From assembly GCF_002749975.1 (NCBI RefSeq), contig NZ_PEIG01000003.1, positions 310,001-374,000 on the forward strand: 64,000 nucleotides of DNA, written 5' to 3'. The notes under the pieces are model-generated. The model saw only the letters and a list, made by a program, of their open reading frames with translations. It was not told where the DNA came from and did no database searches. The translations under genes and the position numbers were made by a program. The stretch comes from Gloeocapsopsis sp. IPPAS B-1203 (lineage in GTDB: Bacteria > Cyanobacteriota > Cyanobacteriia > Cyanobacteriales > Chroococcidiopsidaceae). This document shows positions 33,388-41,704 of this stretch, piece by piece; position 1 is the first letter of the stretch; the number at the start of each line of letters is the position of its first letter.

Positions 33388-34270
33388 CTTAACGGGTGAA
33401 TTTGCTGCTTTATCTGCTGCTTTTTTGTGGGCGCTGGCTTCAGTTATTTATAGTCGTGTTGGACAATCTATTCATCCACTCGAACTCAACTTATTTAAAG
33501 GCGCGATCGCAGTTGTTCTCCTTCTTTTCACAATTCTCATTAGTGGCGACGTACTTCCAGCACTGGCGTTTAATAATTATTTCCTCTTAATCCTTAGTGG
33601 AATGTTAGGCATTGGCTTAGGTGATTCTGCATTCCTCACGGCGCTAAAATACCTTGGCGCACGCCGTACTCTACTCATGGAAACTTTAGCACCACCCATG
33701 ACCGCAGTTTTGGCATTGCTCTTTCTTCAAGAACAATTGAGTTTAGCTGCATGGTGTGGTATTATAACTACTATTCTAGGAGTGGCGTGGGTATTAAGCG
33801 AAAGAGTACCTAGCACTAGCACACATCACTCAACACATTTATTACGTGGTATCGGTTTTGGAATTTTAGCAGCGATCGCCCTCTCTACAGGTGCAATACT
33901 TTCCCGTGCTGTCTTTACAACAACAACATCTATTAGTTCCTTGTGGGCTGCACTGCTGCGCTTGAGTGGTGGCTTACTCATTTTAATACCGTGGGTGGGC
34001 ATAAAACGACGTTCTCAGGTGAAACTTCCCTCACTCCAAATTACAGCCGCAATTTTCTTGGCGTCTTTTGCTGGTACTTATCTAGGAATTTGGCTACAAC
34101 AAACCGCTATTAAATTTACCGCAGCCGGAATTGCTTTAACACTGACAAATACTAGCCCTTTATTTGTATTACCAATAGCCGCAGCAATGGGAGAACACAT
34201 TAGCCTAAGAGCGATCGCTGGTGTTGGAGTTGCGATCGCCGGAATCGCCATTTTATTTTATTTGCAATAA
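33380..34270 (+). CDS. EamA/DMT family transporter
   Basis: A 296-residue ten-helix exporter of the drug/metabolite superfamily with two EamA repeats (GEFAALSAAFLWALASVIYS near the start; LLRGIGFGILAAIALSTGAI at about residue 155). The typical end of each repeat is visible (LTALKYLGARRTLLMETLAP; ALTLTNTSPLFVLPIAAAMG). The substrate is unknown. It overlaps the preceding membrane-protein gene by 8 bp. Confidence 0.9.
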   Translation: MSNLTGEFAALSAAFLWALASVIYSRVGQSIHPLELNLFKGAIAVVLLLFTILISGDVLPALAFNNYFLLILSGMLGIGLGDSAFLTALKYLGARRTLLMETLAPPMTAVLALLFLQEQLSLAAWCGIITTILGVAWVLSERVPSTSTHHSTHLLRGIGFGILAAIALSTGAILSRAVFTTTTSISSLWAALLRLSGGLLILIPWVGIKRRSQVKLPSLQITAAIFLASFAGTYLGIWLQQTAIKFTAAGIALTLTNTSPLFVLPIAAAMGEHISLRAIAGVGVAIAGIAILFYLQ

Positions 34271-34575
34271 TTTTGAGTAAATAGCATTTAGTACTCAGCT
34301 TGAGATGTCACAAAAAGAAGCGATCGCACATATTTTAAACTAAGTAGGCAAGAAATAACTTAGAATTCCTAGCACAGTAATTCTCCTTAAAACACTTGAT
34401 GAATCTGCAAATAATGGCTACTAGGATAACAATTGCGATCGCAAGCGCGTACCGTAGGTAATCGTGCATTATCTCATCATACTCAACGCACTCTCAACTG
34501 CACAGCTCCCACTTGAATTATCTTGCGAGCAACATTACAATCTTTTTGTTAATGCAACTCAGTCTCATTTTTAAA
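34271..34575. other. Intergenic region upstream of AraC gene
   Basis: About 300 bp with scattered GCGATCGC palindromes. No gene or convincing regulatory motif was seen. It should carry the promoter of the AraC regulator. Confidence 0.4.
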
Positions 34576-35601
34576 ATGAAGATCTTACCAGCAGAAGAAT
34601 ATTGGCAAGTGCGTGAAGAAAGTATCAAAACCAATGGTAAGTGGCTCTTAAACCATGATGGATTTGATGAAATTTGGCAATGTGACAATCAATTTTCTAA
34701 TGATCAAGTTTATTTGCTTGAACTTCGTCCTGGTTTAGATATGTCAATAGGAAAACATCTACAGCATACTGATTTAAATTATGTAAGTCCTCATTACGAG
34801 ATACCCTATCCAATAACATCTAAATTTCATCTTTCAGGAAATTATCGAACAATTACTCCAGGAATTAAAGAAATTTGTGATGAGTATATTGAACGAATAG
34901 GAAACCATTACTTATTTTATTTACCCGATTTATATGAAATTCATCAAGTTTTAGCTGAAGAAGATTTCCTTATTGTATCTATTTATATTGAGATTGATGT
35001 ATTCAAAACTTTCAGCCAAGGTTTTGAATCGTTACCAACTCCTTTACAAGCATTAATTAATAAAAAATCGCCACCCAGGTTTCATTATCCTGTAGGAGAA
35101 ATCACGCCAGCAATGTTTAGGGTGTTGCAGCAAATTCTTAATCCGCCTTTTCAGGGAATGATGAAGCGGATGTATTTAGAAAGTAGAGTTTTGGAGTTGT
35201 TAGCGCTGCAACTAAATCAGTTTCTGCATCACGAACGAGCCATTAAAGCAGTTACAAACTTAAGAGCGATAGATATTGAAAAAGCTTATCATGCCAGAGA
35301 TATTTTAATTCGTCGTGCCGAAAATCCACCATCGCTGATGAAGTTAGCAGAATTAGTTGGTGTGGGCGATCGCAAACTGCGTTACTGTTTTCGCGAAGTC
35401 TTTGGAACTACCGTATTCGGCTACTTACACGATTATCGCATGGAACAAGCAAAAGTGATGTTAGGTGGAACCAAGATGCAAGTTGCAGAAGTCGCGAATG
35501 CAGTTGGATATTCACACCTCGGTTATTTTGCGAAAGCTTTTAAAGCAAAATTTGGGATTTCGCCGAAAGAATTTCAATTTGGGAAAAAGCCGCTCAGGTA
35601 A
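34576..35601 (+). CDS. AraC-family (PchR-like) transcriptional regulator
   Basis: A 341-residue regulator from ATG 34576; TTG 34513 would add 21 residues of no homology. Sensing region: PGLDMSIGKHLQH, PITSKFHLSGNYRTITPG, LQQILNPPFQGMMKRMYLES. DNA-binding end: PPSLMKLAELVGVGDRKLRY, VAEVANAVGYSHLGYFAKAF, FGISPKEF. Likely controls the receptor at 36341. A RelE toxin gene overlaps its last 28 bases on the other strand. Its last codons (ggaaaaagccgct) recur at 36222, 107 bp before the receptor, on the far side of the toxin-antitoxin remnant. Confidence 0.9.
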   Translation: MKILPAEEYWQVREESIKTNGKWLLNHDGFDEIWQCDNQFSNDQVYLLELRPGLDMSIGKHLQHTDLNYVSPHYEIPYPITSKFHLSGNYRTITPGIKEICDEYIERIGNHYLFYLPDLYEIHQVLAEEDFLIVSIYIEIDVFKTFSQGFESLPTPLQALINKKSPPRFHYPVGEITPAMFRVLQQILNPPFQGMMKRMYLESRVLELLALQLNQFLHHERAIKAVTNLRAIDIEKAYHARDILIRRAENPPSLMKLAELVGVGDRKLRYCFREVFGTTVFGYLHDYRMEQAKVMLGGTKMQVAEVANAVGYSHLGYFAKAFKAKFGISPKEFQFGKKPLR

Positions 35602-35879
35602 TGCATCAATTTTAACTTCTCTTCGCGGTATACTTCCCTACGATGACCTATTCTGATCGCAATTATCAATAAAATACTATCATAAATCTCATACAAAATT
35701 CGATAATTACCTACTTTAATCCGATAACGATTGTCACCACCTTTTAGTTTGCCAACACCACTTGGACGTGTATTATTGGCAAGTTCATCAATTTTAGTTT
35801 GTATACGTTCTTGAAATTCAAGGGGAAGTTTATTAAACTGTTTCAACGCACCCTTTGAAAATTCAACTTTGTAAATCAT
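35574..35879 (-). CDS. RelE/ParE-family toxin with altered C-terminus
   Basis: A 101-residue protein from the ATG at 35879 (an upstream ATG adds 13 residues). The RelE core is complete: MIYKVEFSKGALKQFNKLPL, RIQTKIDELANNTRPSGVGK, LKGGDNRYRIKVGNYRILYE, IAIRIGHRREVYR. After YREE the family usually stops; here 14 residues (KLKLMHYLSGFFPN) are read into the reverse strand of the AraC gene. The start overlaps the antitoxin stop (ATGA). RelE-type toxins cleave mRNA on the ribosome. Its antitoxin gene is broken, so the toxin is probably weak or silent. Confidence 0.75.
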   Translation of the reverse strand: MIYKVEFSKGALKQFNKLPLEFQERIQTKIDELANNTRPSGVGKLKGGDNRYRIKVGNYRILYEIYDSILLIIAIRIGHRREVYREEKLKLMHYLSGFFPN

Positions 35880-36043
35880 GTAATATTTCTTGTCATTTCT
35901 TTTTTGATTTTTTCCCAAGAAATAGTGCCGTTTTCTGCTATATCTTTTAATCCTTCTTCAAATTCTTCCTCATCTTCCTGCTTGCGGATTCTGAGTAATT
36001 CTAAAATTTCTTGTAGAGCATGAATCGTAGATGCCCTCCGACT
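35876..36043 (-). pseudogene. Antitoxin partner of RelE, start lost
   Basis: The frame reads STIHALQEILELLRIRKQED, EEEFEEGLKDIAENGTISWE, KIKKEMTRNIT, stop, overlapping the toxin start by four bases as usual in such pairs. No in-frame start codon exists before the frame closes at 36044, because a palindromic repeat replaces the 5' end. It may still be made from a non-standard start, as about 50 residues are intact. Confidence 0.6.
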
Positions 36044-36210
36044 TCAGTCGGGGCTATCCAGGCAAAGTGTACCTTCGTACACTAAAATGAGATTTTTAGT
36101 AGTAAGTCCACCTCCGTGGACTTTGTTTATTTAGGTGCGAATTTATTCGCCCAGTATTCACGCAGGAGGTCTATTGAGTTCATTCGATTGCGACTCAACG
36201 ACGAAGCACC
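36033..36210. repeat. Cluster of small palindromes
   Basis: Successive perfect or near-perfect hairpins: ccgact-tc-agtcgg (36038), gtgtac-cttc-gtacac (36067), aagtccac-ctcc-gtggactt (36102), gcgaat-tta-ttcgc (36137), and ggaggt...acctcc (36164-36213). The piece gtattcacgcaggaggtcta near 36154 matches, inverted, the end of the palindromic element at 41426. Non-coding; likely a composite of interspersed repeats that truncated the antitoxin. Confidence 0.65.
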
Positions 36211-36217
36211 TCCTTGA

Positions 36218-36241
36218 TTTTGGAAAAAGCCGCTTAAGTGA
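36218..36241 (+). repeat. Copy of AraC 3' end before receptor
   Basis: tttggaaaaagccgcttaag followed by tga would encode FWKKPLK-stop; the regulator at 34576 ends FGKKPLR-stop with ggaaaaagccgct identical. It lies about 100 bp before the receptor start and may include a half-site (agccgc at 36228, atgcag at 36249, 21 bp apart). See the findings on regulator-end duplication. Confidence 0.5.
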
Positions 36242-36340
36242 CAAAAAAATGCAGTTTTACAGATAGACAGTAACAAAGCAAACCTCGTAATCTAAGCCTG
36301 ATGGAGTTTTTGAGAATCTTTCTCCATAGGTGTGAGTGGT

Positions 36341-38905
36341 ATGCAAAAATTTCGAGTGGCTTTTGGGCGGTTAAATTGGCAATTATGGATTGTAGCTTTG
36401 GTGTTGATTGCACCTTCTCCAGTGCGGGCGGATACACAGACACCTCAACTAAGCGAAATCAAACTTCCCGCCAATAGCACTCAACTACTGGTACAAACAC
36501 CAACCATCCCTGCAAATATTGTCCTGATTTCGGGAGTAAGAGCGAATCCTACTGATACTGGTGTAGAAGTTATTTTAGAGACGACTCAAGGAGAACAACT
36601 GCAAGTCATAAATCGCAGTAGTGGTAATAACTACATTGCGGATATCCCAAATGCACAACTGCGTTTACCTAATAACGATGCTTTTGCATTTCGTTCCGAA
36701 AACTCAACTGCGGGTATTACTGAAATAACAGTTACGAATTTTGATGCAAACACAGTGCGAATCGCAGTTATAGGCGAAGCAGCGTTACCAACGGTTGAGT
36801 TATTTGACAGTAACGAGGGTTTAATTTTTGGGATTGTAACAGCTACGTCTTCTGCACAGCAACCAGTAACACCGTCTACTGAAGATGATGAACTAATCGA
36901 AATTTTGGTGACAGGAGAACAAGATGGGTACAAAGTACCAAATGCTTCTGTAGGAACTAGAACCGACACACCACTGCGTGATATTCCGCAATCGATTCAG
37001 GTTGTTCCGCAAGAAGTCCTGCAAGAGCAACGAGCCACACGCTTAGGTGATGCCTTGAGAAATGTTACTGGTGTGAATCCCACCAGAGGATCTGGTGATA
37101 GAGCTGATTCTTTTACAATTCGTGGCTTCGAGATTTTTAGTGGTAACGTCCTCAATAACGGGCTACTAGATCGCACAACGACTGAAACTAGAGATTTATA
37201 CAATGTTGCAAGAGTAGAAGTTCTCAAAGGACCAGCCTCTGTGCTTTATGGTTCAGGTAACCCAGGCGGTACAGTCAATATTGTCACCAAGCAGCCCCTT
37301 GCGATTCCTTTTTATGAAATAGAAGCCACAGTTGGGAGTTATTCATTATATCGAGGTAGTCTTGACTTTTCTGGCCCATTGAACGATGCCAAAACAGTAC
37401 TATATCGTCTGAATCTGGCGTATCAAAATTCTGGTAGTTACATTGATTTTGTTGGTAATAGATCATTCTTTATTGCACCTGCAATTAAGATGACACTCGG
37501 CGAAAATACAAATTTAACTTTTGAGGGAGAATATTCTAATAAAATCATTGATTCTCGGACAGTTGTTGTCCTACCGGCAGTTGGTACAGTGTTACCTGGT
37601 CCAGGTGGTCGTCGGATTCCTCGTAATCGCACAGTCTATGAACCAGAAGGTGATACTATAATTGAAACCACAAGGCTAGGATATCGATTAGAGCATCGAT
37701 TTAGCGATACATGGTCATTGCGAAATGATTTTCGCGTCACCTTTGAGCATAATGCTGATAACAATCAAGCATTTTTTCTTGGTCTTGACTCTGATAATCA
37801 AACTGCCAATCGTATTACTTATGGTTCAGAGGGCGATTCTCGTATTTATAACCTGACAACAGATATATCTGGACGCTTTTCTACTGGCTTCATTGAACAT
37901 CAGTTATTGTTCGGTGTAAATTTGAGCCGATTTGATAACTTTAACAATTTCGGAATCGATCTGGCGGAGCTAGCTCCACTTGATATCTACAATCCTGTTT
38001 ATAGTCAGCCAATTGTTGGCCGGATTGATACCGTATACGAGGATGGTTCTCGTTTAACAGACGCACTAGGCATTTATATTCAAGATCAGATTAAATTTAC
38101 TGAGAACTTCAAGCTTTTGCTAGGTGGTCGGTTTGATTTATTCACACAAACAAATCAAAATTTTTTAGACGATACGACTGATATTCAATCGGGTGATGCA
38201 TTCACACCTCGTGTAGGAATTGTCTATCAACCGATTCCTGCCATTTCGCTGTACGCCAGTTATAGTCAGTCTTTTAACCCTATAGAGGGTAGGTCTGCTA
38301 ATGGTAGTCTATTTCAACCAGAACGGGGTACTCAGTATGAAGTTGGTGTCAAAGCCGATTTAAATGAGCGACTAGCAACAACCCTGTCCCTTTACAGCTT
38401 GACACGTTCCAACCTGTTGACCACAGACCCTAATGATTCCCGCTTTTCTATTCAAACCGGTGAACAACGTAGTCAGGGAATTGAATTTGATATTACTGGA
38501 GAAATCTCACCAGGCTGGAATATCTTGGCAGGGTATGCTTACACGGATGCCAAAATTATTGCAGATAATAATTTTCCATCTGGTAATCGTTTGACTAATG
38601 CTCCCGAACATAGCTTTAATCTGTGGACAACTTACGAAATCCAATCAGGGGATCTCAGAGGGTTGGGATTTGGCTTAGGGCTATTTTATATTGGCGATCG
38701 CGCTGGAGATTTAGAAAATTCCTTTGACGTGCCTAGTTATTTACGTACTGATGCAACCATTTTTTACCGCCGAGATCGGCTCAGAGTCGCATTGAATGTG
38801 AAAAATTTGTTTGATACAGACTATTTTGTCTATGTTACTAATAGAGATTTCGTACTCAGAGGCGATCCATTAACCATATCAGGTACCATTTCTTGGGAAT
38901 TTTAA
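36341..38905 (+). CDS. TonB-dependent siderophore receptor with AMIN domain
   Basis: Outer-membrane siderophore receptor, 854 residues from ATG 36341 (GTG 36332 adds three). Signal peptide to about 31 (IVALVLIAPSPVRA), AMIN about 63-170 (VLISGVRANPTDTGVEVILE, IADIPNAQLRLPNNDAF), TonB-box-like IEILVTG near 188, plug DTPLRDIPQSIQVVPQEVLQ and LKGPASVLYGSGNPGGTVNI, barrel ending in a terminal Phe (LTISGTISWEF). It is the close relative of the receptor at 7848 (TIGR01783 type). A receptor scrap follows its stop, then a FecB-like gene. Regulated, by position, by the AraC protein at 34576. Confidence 0.93.
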   Translation: MQKFRVAFGRLNWQLWIVALVLIAPSPVRADTQTPQLSEIKLPANSTQLLVQTPTIPANIVLISGVRANPTDTGVEVILETTQGEQLQVINRSSGNNYIADIPNAQLRLPNNDAFAFRSENSTAGITEITVTNFDANTVRIAVIGEAALPTVELFDSNEGLIFGIVTATSSAQQPVTPSTEDDELIEILVTGEQDGYKVPNASVGTRTDTPLRDIPQSIQVVPQEVLQEQRATRLGDALRNVTGVNPTRGSGDRADSFTIRGFEIFSGNVLNNGLLDRTTTETRDLYNVARVEVLKGPASVLYGSGNPGGTVNIVTKQPLAIPFYEIEATVGSYSLYRGSLDFSGPLNDAKTVLYRLNLAYQNSGSYIDFVGNRSFFIAPAIKMTLGENTNLTFEGEYSNKIIDSRTVVVLPAVGTVLPGPGGRRIPRNRTVYEPEGDTIIETTRLGYRLEHRFSDTWSLRNDFRVTFEHNADNNQAFFLGLDSDNQTANRITYGSEGDSRIYNLTTDISGRFSTGFIEHQLLFGVNLSRFDNFNNFGIDLAELAPLDIYNPVYSQPIVGRIDTVYEDGSRLTDALGIYIQDQIKFTENFKLLLGGRFDLFTQTNQNFLDDTTDIQSGDAFTPRVGIVYQPIPAISLYASYSQSFNPIEGRSANGSLFQPERGTQYEVGVKADLNERLATTLSLYSLTRSNLLTTDPNDSRFSIQTGEQRSQGIEFDITGEISPGWNILAGYAYTDAKIIADNNFPSGNRLTNAPEHSFNLWTTYEIQSGDLRGLGFGLGLFYIGDRAGDLENSFDVPSYLRTDATIFYRRDRLRVALNVKNLFDTDYFVYVTNRDFVLRGDPLTISGTISWEF

Positions 38906-38927
38906 ATAATTTTACGCTAGTTTCGGG

Positions 38928-39201
38928 ATACGGAGCAGCCAAGGAATCGAGCTTAGCCTTGCTGGTGAAATACTACTAGGATGGAATGTGTTTGCCAGTT
39001 ATGCGTACAACGATGCTCGCGTCACGGAAGATAATGTGATATCAGTTGGCAACCGCATACAACGAACAACGCCTCATGCGGCTAGCTTATGGACGACTTA
39101 TGAAATTCAACGTGGATTATTTTGAGGGTGCTTTTAATCGAAATCGGGTTTTTCCTGGCACGCCATTTACTGTTGAGGGAACTGTTTCCTGGACATTTTG
39201 A
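38928..39201 (+). pseudogene. C-terminal scrap of another TonB-dependent receptor
   Basis: Reads IRSSQGIELSLAGEILLGWN, VFASYAYNDARVTEDN, GNRIQRTTPHAASLWTTYEI, QRGLF, stop; then in another frame NRVFPGTPFTVEGTVSWTF, stop. These match the last barrel strands of the 36341 and 7848 receptors (QGIEFDITGEISPGWN..., LWTTYEIQ, terminal Phe) with about 60 residues deleted between the two pieces. A tail of a second receptor left after deletion or unequal recombination. Confidence 0.75.
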
Positions 39202-39215
39202 AATAGTTAGGTTTC

Positions 39216-40196
39216 ATGATGAAGTTTCTCCGCCGCCTTACCTATTGGATATGTCTAGGAATTGTGGCATTTGCACTTGTTACTGGCTGCCATACCAGCA
39301 ATCGAACCGCCACTCCAGCATCTTCAGCACAAAATTGCCGAGTTGTACAACATACTGCGGGTGAAACCTGCGTTCCACTCAATCCGCAACGAATTGTGGC
39401 TTTAGATATTCTGAGTCTGAGTAACATTGTTGCTTTGGGAATCAAACCAATCGCAGCAGCAACATGGTCTTCTATAGAGGGCAAAATAGACTTTCCTCCG
39501 CATTTGGCAAATAATATCAAAGGAATTTCTTTACACAGCTATGCTACTGCCCAACCTAATTTAGAGAAGATTCTGCAACTTAAGCCTGACTTAATTATTC
39601 TTCCTTCAGATCCGTCATCACAAAGCATATATCAACAATTGTCACATATTGCTCCTACCGTGTTAGTTCCCTGGGCAGAAATTTCACGCGATTGGAAACA
39701 ACACCTAATAGAAACCGCAAAGATTTTTGATAAGACGGATGTCGCCACTCAACTTTTAGATAGCTATGACCAAAGAGTGGAAGAAGTAAAGCAAAGCTTA
39801 GGCGTTTTACACACCAGTTTACAGAAGCAAGCGTTTTATGCATCATTTGCTTATGTTAGCGATCGATTAACTCTTGCTGCTAAAAACTCCTTTTCCGGCA
39901 CAATTTTGAATGATCTTGGTTTACTATCTCCTAAATCATCTGATGGTCTTGCCTTACCAATTTCTGAAGAAAGCTTGCCCAAAATCGATAGCGATGTTCT
40001 TTTTATTGGAGTTTATCAAGAAAGCGATCGCTCAACTCTAAAACGCCTTCAGCGCAAACCCCTCTGGTCTAAAATCAAGGCTGTTCAGCAAAACCAAGTT
40101 TATACTGTCGATTTCCAAACCTGGTATGGCTTTGATTTTCTTTCGGCTCATGCGGTACTCGATGATATTGAGAAGTACTTAGTCAATGCACCGTAA
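39216..40196 (+). CDS. FecB-type iron-siderophore ABC transporter substrate-binding lipoprotein
   Basis: A 326-residue lipoprotein; signal peptide ends FALVTGC, a lipobox. Core: CRVVQHTAGETCVPLNPQRI, LDILSLSNIVALGIKPIAAA, LEKILQLKPDLIILPSDPSS, YQQLSHIAPTVLVPWAEISR, and the end VYTVDFQTWYGFDFLSAHAV. It is the most divergent of the binding proteins here: ETCVPLNPQRIV replaces ETEICGQPEKIV and the end lacks the RIRGPI motif. It follows receptor genes and should serve the 36341 receptor. Confidence 0.9.
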   Translation: MMKFLRRLTYWICLGIVAFALVTGCHTSNRTATPASSAQNCRVVQHTAGETCVPLNPQRIVALDILSLSNIVALGIKPIAAATWSSIEGKIDFPPHLANNIKGISLHSYATAQPNLEKILQLKPDLIILPSDPSSQSIYQQLSHIAPTVLVPWAEISRDWKQHLIETAKIFDKTDVATQLLDSYDQRVEEVKQSLGVLHTSLQKQAFYASFAYVSDRLTLAAKNSFSGTILNDLGLLSPKSSDGLALPISEESLPKIDSDVLFIGVYQESDRSTLKRLQRKPLWSKIKAVQQNQVYTVDFQTWYGFDFLSAHAVLDDIEKYLVNAP

Positions 40197-40377
40197 ACTT
40201 TTATTCAGTAAGCGTTACTAGGATTTTGACAATAAAACTATTAGAAAATCAACTGTGCGATGTCACAGACCAGCCGCTACTCTGCGAGAACGCTTCGCCA
40301 ATGCGTCTACGCATAATTTTCTTGACACATTCAATTATTTGTGTATTTAAATAGCGAACTTAAAATGTAGCTTCAAA

Positions 40378-41244
40378 CTAAACGCCTTGACTCAACCAAG
40401 CTTCTAAATCGGTGATTCCTTGAAAGTCTAGTAATGCTTCAGCCAGATTTTCGATTTGTTCTAACGATAAAGTATCAATATGCGATCGCACATCTTGCGG
40501 TAACTCCCCTACGCGTCGATTGAGTTGACGCAGCACAAGCTCGCGCCCTTCTGCTAAGCGCCCTTGTTGTTCTCCACGTTGTTCTCCACGCTGTTCGCCA
40601 ATTTGTTCGCCCTCAGCTAAGATCTCTTGATAAATTACCGACTCGCGCATCATCCCCTCCCGAAAGATTCGTCGGATTAACTCTTTGTTATATTTTAACC
40701 CCGCTAATATTTGTGTATACGCCGCGATTTCGGAGCGTTGTTCAACAGCTTCAAGTTGATTGACTCGTTGGACGACTTGTTGTAGTAAGCTTTGCGGTTG
40801 TGTTGTTGCGGTTAATGGGGCAAATGGTAATAATGCGGGTTCATCTAGAAATTGTGCCACATCTTCTTCCCACATCCGTATTACGCGATACTCATGACGA
40901 GTCATTTCTACATTAAAGGCAGTTTCGATAATTGTGTCGGGTGCGGGTGGAAGTAATAAAACAACGACTTGCGTAACTGGAAGATGATATAAACGATACA
41001 ACCTTACCCAATAGTCGAGCATTCGTATCGGTAGGGGTGGTGTGGATTCTAGTTTGGTTTGGAATTCTAGATGTAAGATGCGTCCTTGTAGCTGTAAAAA
41101 TGTCACATAATCTGCGCGAATTGGTTCAATACTCAATTCGGTTTTGAGGACTGTAACTTCAGTTTGCGGTGTACCTAACACCCAACTAGCAAATGTTGCA
41201 GGATGTTTTTCGGATAGGAGTTTGCACAGGTTATCAAATGACAT
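40378..41244 (-). CDS. Rpn family PD-(D/E)XK nuclease with C-terminal DUF4351
   Basis: A 288-residue protein. N-terminal nuclease core: SIEPIRADYVTFLQLQGRIL then HLEFQTKLE (E-x-Q), RMLDYWVRLYRLYHLPVTQV. A helical middle (QILAGLKYNKELIRRIFREG) leads to a repeat linker GEQIGEQRGEQRGEQQG and the DUF4351 tail (LRQLNRRVGELPQDVRSHID, LAEALLDFQGITDLEAWL). A different subfamily from the Rpn gene at 6730 in the nuclease part, but with the same tail. Stands alone, start ATG. Confidence 0.85.
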   Translation of the reverse strand: MSFDNLCKLLSEKHPATFASWVLGTPQTEVTVLKTELSIEPIRADYVTFLQLQGRILHLEFQTKLESTPPLPIRMLDYWVRLYRLYHLPVTQVVVLLLPPAPDTIIETAFNVEMTRHEYRVIRMWEEDVAQFLDEPALLPFAPLTATTQPQSLLQQVVQRVNQLEAVEQRSEIAAYTQILAGLKYNKELIRRIFREGMMRESVIYQEILAEGEQIGEQRGEQRGEQQGRLAEGRELVLRQLNRRVGELPQDVRSHIDTLSLEQIENLAEALLDFQGITDLEAWLSQGV

Positions 41245-41704
41245 GAAAAATTGATGGCAATCAAATTAGATATTGCCATTATCTTGATAAAGGTCAACTA
41301 CGATTAGCAATAATAGACCTCTTGCAAAAGGTACTTTTGCTTATTGGTGGGTAAAGGTTAAAGGAAAATTTCATCTTTTTCACCTTGTCCCTTTCCCCCT
41401 TTCCCGACTTTTGCAAAAAGTTTAATAGACCTCCTGCGCGAATACTTAAAACTGTCATGTTGAGTGAAGCGAAACATCTCCTGAGATTCTAGCCTGCGGC
41501 AATGCTGCGCGAACACTACACTGTGTTTCGTTCAGAATGACATCCATATTTTTTTGATTCATGCAGGAGGTTTAATGAATAAAATTCAACAAATTAGCCC
41601 ACGTGACGCAACGGTTCAAGCGTTGATTGCGCCATTAGATAAGTGTTAAAGAATGAGAGCGATCGCCCCTCAAGATAAACGCGATCGCATCCTAACCCAA
41701 AAAA
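41245..41704. other. Repeat-rich intergenic region
   Basis: Contains a first pair of ends (aatagacctcttgcaaaagg near 41308 and cttttgcaaaaagtttaata near 41408) and directly after it the palindromic element annotated separately. A 24-codon frame at 41575 (MNKIQQISPRDATVQALIAP) follows GCAGGAGG and could be a gene remnant; no family is recognised. Confidence 0.5.
41426..41574. repeat. About 150-bp MITE-like palindromic element
   Basis: Terminal inverted repeats tagacctcctgcgcgaata (left) and gattcatgcaggaggttta (right) match at 15 of 19 positions. Inner arms also pair (tgtcatgttgagtgaagcg with cgttcagaatgaca). No coding capacity. One end of the same element occurs inverted near 36154. Likely a non-autonomous element mobilised by a transposase elsewhere. 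Confidence 0.65.
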
